Source: Halodesulfurarchaeum formicicum (GTDB taxonomy: Archaea; Halobacteriota; Halobacteria; Halobacteriales; Halobacteriaceae). From it: DNA of 64,000 nt. The stretch covers positions 806,001 through 870,000 of the forward strand of contig NZ_CP016804.1 of NCBI RefSeq assembly GCF_001886955.1, in the 5' to 3' direction. The notes under the pieces are model-generated. The model worked only from the letters and a program-made list of their open reading frames with translations, made no database searches and had not been told where the DNA came from. A program made the position numbers and the translations under genes. Below, piece after piece: positions 26,439 to 33,632 of the stretch (its first letter is position 1; every line of letters begins with the position of its first letter).

Positions 26439-27179
26439 ATGCAAGCAGTCGTTCTCGCCGCCGGCAAGGGCACCCGCCTTCGCCCCCTCACCGACGACAA
26501 ACCAAAGGCCATGGTGGATGTCGACGGCCAACCACTCGTCGCCCACGTCTTCGACCGCCTCGTCGAACTCGATGCCTCCGAATTAATAGTAATCGTCGGC
26601 TACCAGAAGGAGGATATCATCAGCCACTTCGGCGACGAGTACCGCGACACGCCAATCACCTACGCCCACCAGCGCGAACAGAACGGCCTCGCGCATGCCC
26701 TCCTCACCGCCGAGGAACACATCGACGATGACTTCATGCTCATGCTCGGGGACAACATCTTCCAGGCCAACCTCGAGGACGTGATCAACAGACAACGAGA
26801 GAACCGCACCGACGCGGCCTTCCTGGTCGAGGAAGTCCCCTCCGAGGAGGCCTCCCGCTATGGCGTCTGTGATACCAATGGCTACGGCGAGATCGTTAAC
26901 GTGATCGAGAAACCCGCGGACCCGCCCTCGAACCTCGTGATGACCGGCTTCTACACCTTCACGCCCGCGATCTTCCACGCCTGCCATCTCGTCCAGCCCT
27001 CCGACCGCGGCGAATACGAACTGAGCGACGCTATTGACTTGCTGATCGAATCCGGCCGTACCATCGACGCGATTCGCATGGACGGCTGGCGTATCGACGT
27101 GGGCTATCCCGAGGACCGCGATAAAGCCGAAGAACGGCTGCAGGAAGAACGCCAGGACGCGACGGGGGAGATCGCTTGA
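26439..27179 (+). CDS. aglF: Glucose-1-phosphate uridylyltransferase AglF
   Basis: A 246-residue nucleotidyltransferase making UDP-glucose for glycan assembly. The N terminus has the nucleotide loop VVLAAGKGTRLRPLTDDKPK; LGDNIF carries the catalytic Asp; VIEKPADPPSN and [19 protein letters not shown] follow. Length and motifs match haloarchaeal AglF. The partner UDP-glucose dehydrogenase AglM lies at 33633, separated by an insert of toxin and transposon genes. Three degraded copies of this gene's 3' end recur within that insert. Confidence 0.88.
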   Translation: MQAVVLAAGKGTRLRPLTDDKPKAMVDVDGQPLVAHVFDRLVELDASELIVIVGYQKEDIISHFGDEYRDTPITYAHQREQNGLAHALLTAEEHIDDDFMLMLGDNIFQANLEDVINRQRENRTDAAFLVEEVPSEEASRYGVCDTNGYGEIVNVIEKPADPPSNLVMTGFYTFTPAIFHACHLVQPSDRGEYELSDAIDLLIESGRTIDAIRMDGWRIDVGYPEDRDKAEERLQEERQDATGEIA

Positions 27180-27196
27180 GATCCGCGCGAAGTCCC

Positions 27197-27556
27197 TCAG
27201 GATTGCAGCCAGCTGTACCAGTGATCCAGGTCGACGATTTCGTCTGCGAGACCGCCCGCTCCGTACTGCTGGAGTACCACGTCGACCGTCCGGGCGAGCC
27301 CCTCGGGGTCGCTGTCGGGAAGTCGTTGATCGAAGACGACCAGGAGTCCAGCGTGCTCGATGGGTTCGTGAAGTTCGATGAAGTCCTTCGCGTTGTTCGT
27401 CACGAGCACCGTCTCGGTCTCGCCACACCACCGAAGGAGCTCGGAATCGGTCGTCTGCTCACCAAATTCGTCCTTCGCTTGCACCACGGCGTGTCCCCGT
27501 TCACGTAACACCCGTTCGAAGACCCGCGTGATGTGTTCGTCGAGGAGGAAGTCCAT
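27197..27556 (-). CDS. PIN-like toxin of the DUF5615 type
   Basis: A 119-residue PIN-like ribonuclease: FLLDEHI at the start, DSELLRWCGE, VLVTNNAKDF and an HAGLLVVFDQRLP strand. Three acidic active-site positions are present. Its stop lies 17 bp from the aglF stop (convergent). It pairs with the DUF433-type antitoxin gene directly upstream, with 3 bp between them. Confidence 0.85.
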   Translation of the reverse strand: MDFLLDEHITRVFERVLRERGHAVVQAKDEFGEQTTDSELLRWCGETETVLVTNNAKDFIELHEPIEHAGLLVVFDQRLPDSDPEGLARTVDVVLQQYGAGGLADEIVDLDHWYSWLQS

Positions 27557-27559
27557 CGA

Positions 27560-27832
27560 TCAGGCCGCGTCTTTTGGGTGCAGGGTCTGCTCACGGACTC
27601 GATTTCGAGCGGTTTCGTTCGCTCGTTCGAACTCGCGGATCTCCGTGCTGTGTGCGTAGTAGTAGGCGAGGGCCTCGTAAACGTCGGACAGCGAAACGTC
27701 CAGTTGGTCTGCGACGTGGGCTGGCGAGGTGTTCCCGTCGACCACCATCTCGGCGACGTGCCGGACTCCGATCCGCGTGCCAGCGAGTCGCGGTTCACCA
27801 CCGAGTATGTCGTCGTCCGACCGAATGGGCAT
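27560..27832 (-). CDS. DUF433-type antitoxin
   Basis: A 90-residue antitoxin with the DUF433 blocks GGEPRLAGTRIGVRHVAEM and LSDVYEALAYYYAH, which form a helix-turn-helix-like core. It precedes the DUF5615 toxin in the same direction. DUF433/DUF5615 is a known pairing in bacteria and archaea. Confidence 0.87.
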   Translation of the reverse strand: MPIRSDDDILGGEPRLAGTRIGVRHVAEMVVDGNTSPAHVADQLDVSLSDVYEALAYYYAHSTEIREFERANETARNRVREQTLHPKDAA

Positions 27833-27923
27833 ACGTACTCATTACCGCCGATAGAACTTAAGGAATCGGTTGGTGAATGGTCACGGCTCCGGCGTGTACG
27901 TGTGCCGTATGCTCGTCAGTCAT

Positions 27924-28355
27924 TCAACCCCCTTCTCGGAGTCGCCGTGCCGCGCCTGTCACGCGTTCGCGAGCACGCTTTAGCGACGGTTCTCGTGCCA
28001 GTTCGGCTTCCAGCTCGTCGCGACGCGATTCGGAACCGACGACGACCGTCCCTTCGCCGAACGCGATACTGGCGAACTCCGGCGACATGGAGTGGACGTC
28101 GACGACGTCCACGTCGCCGGAGATGGCCTCGGCGACGGCGACGTGCGTCCTGAGGTATGTGTCACTGTACCCGTCGTCACCCGGTCGAACGTCCCGAAAT
28201 TCGACGGCTACGTCGAGGTCGCTTTCGCCCGTCGCCGTTCCACGGGCTGTCGATCCGAACACCAGCGCGAACGAAACCGGATGATCTGCGAGGACGTCTC
28301 GAAGGTCCTCAAGTACGGCCTCCCGAGACTGTTCGCTCCCGGTTTCGTCGTTCAT
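27924..28355 (-). CDS. MNT-type nucleotidyltransferase (MntA-like), partner missing
   Basis: A 143-residue minimal nucleotidyltransferase with the GSTARGTATGESDLDVAVE motif (G-S-x10-S-D-x-D-V). In HEPN/MNT modules this protein AMPylates and neutralises a HEPN ribonuclease. No HEPN gene is found within 600 bp on either side, so this is an orphan, a remnant, or works on a distant partner. The end at residues 120-143 is basic, as usual for the family. Confidence 0.78.
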   Translation of the reverse strand: MNDETGSEQSREAVLEDLRDVLADHPVSFALVFGSTARGTATGESDLDVAVEFRDVRPGDDGYSDTYLRTHVAVAEAISGDVDVVDVHSMSPEFASIAFGEGTVVVGSESRRDELEAELAREPSLKRARERVTGAARRLREGG

Positions 28356-28471
28356 GATGAAAAGTTATCGGCGTTTGTGTAATAGTGTTTCTGCCGGAGT
28401 GCTGGGTGTCAGTGCTGTCGGTGTAATCTCGGGCAAATGGTGTACCTGATCTGCCCGACCGCTGTTTCGTT

Positions 28472-28841
28472 GAACCCAAAGACCCACCCTCGGAGCACGT
28501 CATGACGGGCTTCGACACATTCACGCCGGCCAACTTCTTCGCCTCTCATCTCGTCCAGCCCTCCGACCGCGGCGAATAGGGATGAGTGACGCTATTGACT
28601 TACTCCTCGAATCCGGGCGCACCATCGACGCGATTAGCGTGGCTGAACGTAGTGAGGCCACGTTACAAGCGAGCGGGGCGGAACCGACCCGCGATTCGCA
28701 TGGACGGCTGGCGATCCCGCGAACGCAGTGAGGCCTTGAGGGGACGAAGTCCCTCGGTATATCGACGTCGGCTACCCTGAGGACAGAGACGAAGCCGAAC
28801 AGCGACTGCAAGCCGAACAGAAAGAAGCAACAGTGGAGTGA
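28472..28841 (+). pseudogene. Degraded copy of the aglF 3' half
   Basis: Matches aglF from GACCCxCCCTCG (about 26920) to its stop. It has a stop codon where Tyr-Glu should be (GGCGAATAG) and a frame change just after. Two short foreign inserts split it: one after GACGCGATT (28636 to about 28696) and one after GGCTGGCG (about 28713-28759), the latter with the hairpin GAGGGGAC-gaa-GTCCCTC. The tail ends in a normal stop at 28839-28841. Confidence 0.8.
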
Positions 28842-28882
28842 CTGGAACCTTCGAAATCGTCGCTTGCCATCGTACGTCAACC

Positions 28883-28982
28883 GCCTCGGGGTCAAGTGGT
28901 TCGAGACGCTGAAGGCGTCTCGTCATCACGGAAGATCTTCGATCTTCCGAACGACCCCGAGGCTTGTCAGTGGACTCCCGTT
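28883..28982 (-). ncRNA. Candidate TnpB guide RNA (omega/reRNA) scaffold at the element's right end
   Basis: Just after the tnpB stop a branched structure is visible: an 11-bp outer stem (28883-28893 with 28953-28963) encloses two hairpins, 28903-28909/28915-28921 (7 bp) and 28929-28937/28941-28949 (9 bp, loop TTC). TnpB guide RNAs are known to come from this position, 3' of tnpB on the same strand, and end at the element edge, with the guide taken from flanking DNA. The RNA's 5' end probably lies inside tnpB; it is not resolved here. Confidence 0.5.
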
Positions 28983-30254
28983 CTAACCGAGTAATTCGGC
29001 AGGTGTGTAGTCACCATTCACGTTCAACGTCCCTGACTTGAGGGCCAGTTGACTGGTGGCCCATCCACCGCGAGACTTCTGCCCGCGATGGATATACCCG
29101 CAGTATCGGTTGGCGATGTTCTTCGCCGCGTTGTAATCCGCGTTCACCTCATACCCACATGATTGGCACTCGAACGCCTTGTCCTCACGATTGTCCACGT
29201 GGGTAAACCCACAGTGCGAACACCGCTGACTCGTGTACGCGGGATTCACCGTGTCCACGAACAGCGCCGTGGATTCAACCTTGTACTCCACGAGTTCCAC
29301 GAACTTCGCGTAAGCCCACTGCTGGAACTTCGACCCATTAGCGATTTTCTCACGGATATGGTCAAGGTTCTCAAAAATGATGCCATCTACATCCGCGTCT
29401 TGGGCTTCCGCGATGAGGTCGTTGGCGCGGTTGTGCAACCAGTCCAGCGACCAATCCGAAAAGCGGCTACCGATGGACTGGATGGTGAGGTGCGCGGAAC
29501 GAGTGCCAGCCTGTTGCAGTTTGGCGCGGCGTTGTTCGTATTGGTTGCGCTTGTGGGTGAGGTAGTCCGCACTCCCGATGAACTCGCCCGTTGAGGTGAC
29601 GGCGAACGTGCCAGTCACGTTCAGGTCAACACCGAGAACCACTCCGTTCTCGGCACCATCATCATCGTGACCAGCTTCTTGGCGTCCGCTTGCGTCAACC
29701 GTGTAGTCGGGGTTCTTCAGCGTGACGTGCAGGTAGAACGTGTCGTCCTGATCGTCGTACTGGAGCGTGGCGCTGGAGGCATCCCACGCTTCACTCTCGT
29801 AGTACCTTCCGAACGGGGTATCTTCGCGTTCGTCCTCAGGTGGGAGGACGTATTCAGCGGTGACTCTGCCGTTTGGCGTGGAGAGCGTGGCGTGGTCATC
29901 GTTGAACGAAGCGGAGCGTTTGTCGTAGACGACGCTCCACGAGTCGAAATCGGGTTGACTGGTCTTCTCGCCGTCCTTGAGTTTCTCAACGCCTGCATCG
30001 ACGGCTTCGATTGCGCGGCGGATGCCTTTCTGGACGAGGTTGGCGGTGAGGTTGGTTTCTTCGCGCAATTCGTCGTATAGGGCGTTTTCAGCTTTGTTCT
30101 TACTGGTGACACAGTAGTCATCGTAGCGCCACGCCCACTCACTCGTTCGGTTGGCGCAGTGCAGAAATTGGGTTTTGGTTTGTTGGAGGTCGCCACGACG
30201 CTCTTCGGGCACATCGAGTTTGATGGGCACGGTGCGCCGTGGGGCGTCGTCCAT
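28983..30254 (-). CDS. tnpB: TnpB RNA-guided nuclease
   Basis: A 423-residue TnpB. The RuvC nuclease triad is intact by motif: GVDLN (first Asp), FENLD (Glu) and ADYNAAKNIA (last Asp). A zinc finger CSHC...CQSC lies between the second and third. The N-terminal half holds the helical and wedge regions. Full length and intact catalytic residues suggest a working protein. In IS605-type elements TnpB cuts DNA with a guide RNA from the element's right end and preserves the element at its site. Confidence 0.92.
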   Translation of the reverse strand: MDDAPRRTVPIKLDVPEERRGDLQQTKTQFLHCANRTSEWAWRYDDYCVTSKNKAENALYDELREETNLTANLVQKGIRRAIEAVDAGVEKLKDGEKTSQPDFDSWSVVYDKRSASFNDDHATLSTPNGRVTAEYVLPPEDEREDTPFGRYYESEAWDASSATLQYDDQDDTFYLHVTLKNPDYTVDASGRQEAGHDDDGAENGVVLGVDLNVTGTFAVTSTGEFIGSADYLTHKRNQYEQRRAKLQQAGTRSAHLTIQSIGSRFSDWSLDWLHNRANDLIAEAQDADVDGIIFENLDHIREKIANGSKFQQWAYAKFVELVEYKVESTALFVDTVNPAYTSQRCSHCGFTHVDNREDKAFECQSCGYEVNADYNAAKNIANRYCGYIHRGQKSRGGWATSQLALKSGTLNVNGDYTPAELLG

Positions 30255-30468
30255 CTGTGGTTCACATTAACGCCTGTTGCTTAATAAAAATTTACGTGTA
30301 GGGAGAGTCGGCCCTGTTATCGAGCGTGGTGAGTTTCATCGAGTGTCGGCTTCCTCCCCGACCTCAAGGATCGGGGCATCCGCCTCGTACCGCCTGTGAA
30401 CCGTGTTGAGGGGGCGTCTCTCATCGGCGTCCCCCAGGCTTATTGTCGATAACGGCCAAATACCATCT

Positions 30469-30621
30469 ATGAGTCTTACAGCGGATGATTTCCGCAGTGT
30501 GGGGGGCGGAGACCCGTCCGACGACGATTCGATACCACTCGGTGATGCACTTGCCGAGCTGGCGATGGACGTCGAAACAGATGCCGTCGAGGCCGTCCGC
30601 GAATCCCGCGAGGACGTATGA
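30469..30621 (+). CDS. Short VapB-like antitoxin
   Basis: A 50-residue acidic protein (MSLTADDFRSVGGGDPSDDD, then a helix rich in Glu and Val). The ATG at 30469 is chosen because the next gene, a PIN toxin, overlaps its stop (ATGA). Too short for the DNA-binding part of normal VapB, so it may only bind the toxin. Confidence 0.6.
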   Translation: MSLTADDFRSVGGGDPSDDDSIPLGDALAELAMDVETDAVEAVRESREDV

Positions 30622-31013
30622 GACCGTTTCTCGACACGAATATTCTCGTCGCAGCCGTTACCGACGACACCGACCGTTCGTCGGTTGCAGTAACTGTTCT
30701 CAATCGTGCGGATGAGCCATATACCTCAATACTCTGTTTGATGGAGCTTCGCAGTGTACTCTCGAAAAAGAAGGGGTTCGAGCGAGACCGCGTCGACAGG
30801 ATCGAGGCACGGATCGCGTCACGCACGACCGTCACGTTCCCGGATGCGTCGGACATCATCGCGGCGAATGACCTGCAGTCGGAAACACTCCTGTACCCGA
30901 TGGACGCACTCGTTCTCGCTGCTGCAGACGCGTCTGAAACCGAACTCGTTTCGTTCGATACCGAGTTGGTCGAGCATGGCGCTCTGACTCCGAGTGTGTA
31001 TCTGGCCGAGTAA
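30618..31013 (+). CDS. VapC-type PIN toxin
   Basis: A 131-residue PIN ribonuclease. Motifs: FLDTNIL (first Asp), MELRSVLSKKK (Glu), YPMDALVLAAA (Asp) and VSFDTELV (last Asp). All four acidic positions are present. It is translationally coupled to the 50-residue antitoxin. Confidence 0.87.
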   Translation: MRPFLDTNILVAAVTDDTDRSSVAVTVLNRADEPYTSILCLMELRSVLSKKKGFERDRVDRIEARIASRTTVTFPDASDIIAANDLQSETLLYPMDALVLAAADASETELVSFDTELVEHGALTPSVYLAE

Positions 31014-31041
31014 CGCGAACTGGTTCGTCGGTCGTGAATTG

Positions 31042-31083
31042 GCCGAAAAGCGACTGCAGGAGGCACGTCAGGAAGCGACGGAG
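31042..31083 (+). repeat. Short remnant of the aglF 3' end
   Basis: GCCGAAAAGCGACTGCAGG and the following 22 bases line up with the last codons of aglF (GCCGAAGAACGGCTGCAGG...). It is a third partial copy, downstream of the PIN toxin gene, and suggests that each block of the insert ends in an aglF tail. Confidence 0.55.
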
Positions 31084-31136
31084 TACCCTGCCACCGTGGT
31101 ACCCGTAGTCCGACGTGAATCCAGCCAACGCAGGAA

Positions 31137-31571
31137 TTAGTTCGGTTCGTAGGGGTCCGTCGCCCTATCGAGTCGATACACACCATCGGCCGCATCGAAA
31201 TCGTCGTCGAAGGCGTAGAGGTAGCCCAATCCCTCGGTCTGCATGTAGGCGACGATGTTGGCGTCGACGAAGGAGAGTGGCTCGTGTCGACGGAACAGTG
31301 CCTTTCCGGTGGCGAGGGCGTCCGTGGCGAGCGAATCGACGTGGAATCGAGCGTTCTCCTCGAGCCGGTCCAGCAGATCGACGGCCGACTCGTGCCCGGC
31401 GTGCGTGAGGAGGCCGTTGAGCGTTTCCGCGAGCACGTAATCCAGCACCACCGCCTCCGGTAACGAGCCGTCGTCGATGCCCTGGAGTATCGGCAATGCC
31501 ACCTCGTGGGCATCATCACGGCGGTAGGCCGCCGCGAAGAGAACCGTCGTGTCGAGGAGTGCTCGAGGCAT
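31137..31571 (-). CDS. VapC-type PIN toxin
   Basis: A 144-residue PIN protein: ALLDTTVLFAAAYRR (first Asp), VLDYVLAETLNGLL (Glu), LSFVDANIVAYMQ (Asp) and AFDDDFDAADG (last Asp). The ATG at 31571 overlaps the antitoxin stop (TGATG); a GTG one codon earlier is possible. The module is oriented opposite to the toxin at 30618. Confidence 0.87.
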   Translation of the reverse strand: MPRALLDTTVLFAAAYRRDDAHEVALPILQGIDDGSLPEAVVLDYVLAETLNGLLTHAGHESAVDLLDRLEENARFHVDSLATDALATGKALFRRHEPLSFVDANIVAYMQTEGLGYLYAFDDDFDAADGVYRLDRATDPYEPN

Positions 31572-31822
31572 CACTCGACGTGGACGCCCCAGTCGTCGTG
31601 CTCGCTGGTCACGTCCGTCGACGCCGTTCCGTCGTAGCCCTCGAAGCCGGCGAACGTTCCGGCCCGTTGCTGGACGACCTGGACGCGTACCGTCCCGTCC
31701 GCTTCGAGCCGCCAGCGAAGGTGATCTCCGTCGTCGATGTCGAGTTCTTGGCGAATCCGTGCGGGGATGTTCGCCTGGTTCCCCGACACTTTACTCTCGG
31801 CGTCGACCCTGTCGCTGCTCAT
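31571..31822 (-). CDS. AbrB/SpoVT-type antitoxin
   Basis: An 83-residue swapped-hairpin antitoxin: KVSGNQANIPARIRQELDIDDGDHLRWRLE is the AbrB DNA-binding fold, followed by a toxin-binding tail. It directly precedes the PIN toxin at 31137-31571 and probably represses the operon. Confidence 0.85.
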   Translation of the reverse strand: MSSDRVDAESKVSGNQANIPARIRQELDIDDGDHLRWRLEADGTVRVQVVQQRAGTFAGFEGYDGTASTDVTSEHDDWGVHVE

Positions 31823-31853
31823 GTCGGTCTGTAGGTTGCGGGCCCTGAAAAGG

Positions 31854-32030
31854 CTAGTGTTCCATCACACTAGCTACGAACAGAAGAGATCCCCCGAGTA
31901 CGACGACGGGTAATGAGGTGAGTTGGATCGTGTCGTCGTCGCGTTCGACGAGGTCGTCGACGACATCCGTCCCTGGTTCCTGGGCATATCGTTTCGCGAG
32001 TGCAGAGGTATCGAAAAAGTAGTGCGCCAT
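31854..32030 (-). pseudogene. Truncated VapC toxin with frameshifted antitoxin upstream
   Basis: Minus-strand codons from 32030 read MAHYFFDTSALAKRYAQEP, a clear VapC N terminus, but the frame becomes unrelated after about 43 codons and stops at 31854. Upstream, codons ending SEPVDRDRDERIE and a stop overlap the toxin ATG (TGATG), the remains of an antitoxin whose earlier part (TLRKRTVTDF) lies in another frame. The pair is therefore inactive. Confidence 0.7.
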
Positions 32031-32152
32031 CACTCGATCCGCTCGTCACGATCGCGATCGACCGGTTCTGAAAGTGAAATCTGTCACAGTCCGCTTGCGA
32101 AGCGTCGACAGCGACTCGTGCACGTCCTGCGCCCTCGCCGTTACCGACCGCT

Positions 32153-32593
32153 TCACTGATGTTTCGGTAGAACGCGTTCGAAGAGATCCGAGACGATGTC
32201 CCACAGGATCAGCGAGGGTGTCTCGTGTTCGAACGAGAAAGCGCGTCGATTCGTTTCGTCATCGATCGTGTACTGGAAATGCGCTCGGCCGAGATCCGGG
32301 TGATCTTCGTCCTGGTGCCAGCCAGCGTGAATGCCCGTGTTCGGGTCGGTGTAATCGACACGGAACCAATCGTGTGGGTCCTGTCGATACCACCTGATAG
32401 TCAGTTCCGGTGATTCGGGGCCGGTGGCAGGCGGAAGCCGATCAGGGTCGAACACGGCCCGCAATTGTCTGGCCTCGATGGGATCCGGTTCGTACTCGAC
32501 GAGCGTGATCTGCGGAACGCGGTCCAGTACGTCCCGTTTCAGTTGGGCGTACAGATTCGCATTCGGATCGCCGCCGGGATGTGGGACCGACAT
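32153..32593 (-). CDS. Uncharacterised partner of the winged-helix protein (candidate toxin)
   Basis: A 146-residue acidic protein I cannot place with certainty. It contains WHQDEDHPDLGRAHFQYT, which recalls the TumE-type toxin pattern, and a C-terminal helix LILWDIVSDLFERVL. It lies 3 bp after the winged-helix gene and is likely co-transcribed. Two-gene organisation inside a toxin-rich island suggests a toxin-antitoxin-like pair; no activity is shown. Confidence 0.6.
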   Translation of the reverse strand: MSVPHPGGDPNANLYAQLKRDVLDRVPQITLVEYEPDPIEARQLRAVFDPDRLPPATGPESPELTIRWYRQDPHDWFRVDYTDPNTGIHAGWHQDEDHPDLGRAHFQYTIDDETNRRAFSFEHETPSLILWDIVSDLFERVLPKHQ

Positions 32594-32596
32594 TCG

Positions 32597-33166
32597 TTAC
32601 CCGCTTGCCTCGGCGGGGTCCGTCGTAGGAGCGAGGAAGTCCCATTCACGAATAACGAACCCGACGATGTGGATGCGCCGATCGAGATGCGCCCACTCCC
32701 GAGCGATTTCACGACGCCGATCCTCCTCGTCGACGTCGAGTGTGTCGTCTGTAAGCGTTCCGCGGAGCTGGTTCGGCGACTCGACGTCGAATTCGTCTTC
32801 CCACTCACGGATCTGTGCCTTCATATCCGCGAGTCGGTCTGTTAGTTCCTCGACGGTGTGACCGCTGTCCCGGAGACGCATTGCCTCTTGCATCGCCTGA
32901 CGGCGATAGTCGGGATAATACGTCGTGTGCGTCCCGGATTCGTCACGTCGGACGATCCCGTCGTCGACGAGTCGTTCGAGGACACGCTTGGTCGGCTCGT
33001 GGGACCATCCCGCTTCGTCGGCGATCCAGTTGACCGTTCGCGGCTCTGAAAGCTGCAGTGCGACCATCCGAACGCGATCTTCTCCCGTCGTTTGGCGTGT
33101 TAGATATCCTCGATCTGTATGCGGTTCGTCCTCATCCATACCTACTAATCCCTGCTCTGCATCCAT
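32597..33166 (-). CDS. Winged-helix regulator (DUF7342-like)
   Basis: A 189-residue protein. RVRMVALQLSEPRTVNWIA, DEAGWSHEPTKRVLERL and VDDGIVRRDESGTHTTYYPD form a winged helix-turn-helix with wing; a coiled-coil stretch (about 105-150) and an acidic tail follow. An internal ATG at 33139 is an alternative start. Paired with the gene at 32153, it may act as the DNA-binding, antitoxin-like half. Confidence 0.7.
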   Translation of the reverse strand: MDAEQGLVGMDEDEPHTDRGYLTRQTTGEDRVRMVALQLSEPRTVNWIADEAGWSHEPTKRVLERLVDDGIVRRDESGTHTTYYPDYRRQAMQEAMRLRDSGHTVEELTDRLADMKAQIREWEDEFDVESPNQLRGTLTDDTLDVDEEDRRREIAREWAHLDRRIHIVGFVIREWDFLAPTTDPAEASG

Positions 33167-33283
33167 ATAGGTTGGGGCGATTCGTTCTATATTGAAACGC
33201 TGGGCGTTCTCAATCGTGACACGAGTGGGGGAGCAACACGGTGGTACCATCGCTGACTACATGGCGCGCCGACACGTGGACAA

Positions 33284-33570
33284 ACTGATTCAGCCCTCCG
33301 ACCGCGGCGAATACGAACTGAGTGACGCCATCGACCTGCTCATCTAATCCGGACACACCATCGACGCGATTAGCGTGGCAACGTAGCGACCACGGTACAA
33401 GCGAGCGGGGAGGAACCGACCCGCGATTCGCATGGACGGCTGGCGATCCCGCGAGTGTAGTGAGGGACCTCGAGGGGACGAAGTCCCTCGGCGTATCGAC
33501 GTGGGGTATCCTGAGGACCGCGATACAGTCGAAAAGCGATTGCAGGAAAATCGTCAGAAAGAGAGCGCAG
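33284..33570 (+). pseudogene. Degraded copy of the aglF 3' end next to aglM
   Basis: Starts at CAGCCCTCCGACCGCGGCGAATA, identical over 23 bases to aglF, and continues through CTGCTCATC, where a stop replaces Glu. It carries the same two short inserts at the same sites as the copy at 28472. It sits directly before aglM, where the intact aglF tail would be if aglF and aglM were still adjacent. The open frame runs on into aglM but is not thought to be translated with it. Confidence 0.8.
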
Positions 33571-33632
33571 ACGACAGACAGCCGACCGGTCTTCCAGAAC
33601 GCCTTAACCCCTTCCCGCCAAACCCGCGTGCA

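Larger units (their letters stand above)
28883..30380 (-). mobile_element. IS605/IS1341-type element with tnpB only
   Basis: The unit comprises tnpB, the branched right-end structure (28883-28963) and a probable left-end hairpin near 30352-30374 (CCCCGA...TCGGGG). No tnpA transposase is present, so it would need one in trans. The ends are approximate. It lies within the aglF-aglM insert. Confidence 0.6.

Noticed and set aside
33432-33632. N-terminal extension of AglM by 67 residues
   Set aside because: Those codons are the degraded aglF tail with its inserts; the dehydrogenase fold starts at the ATG at 33633.
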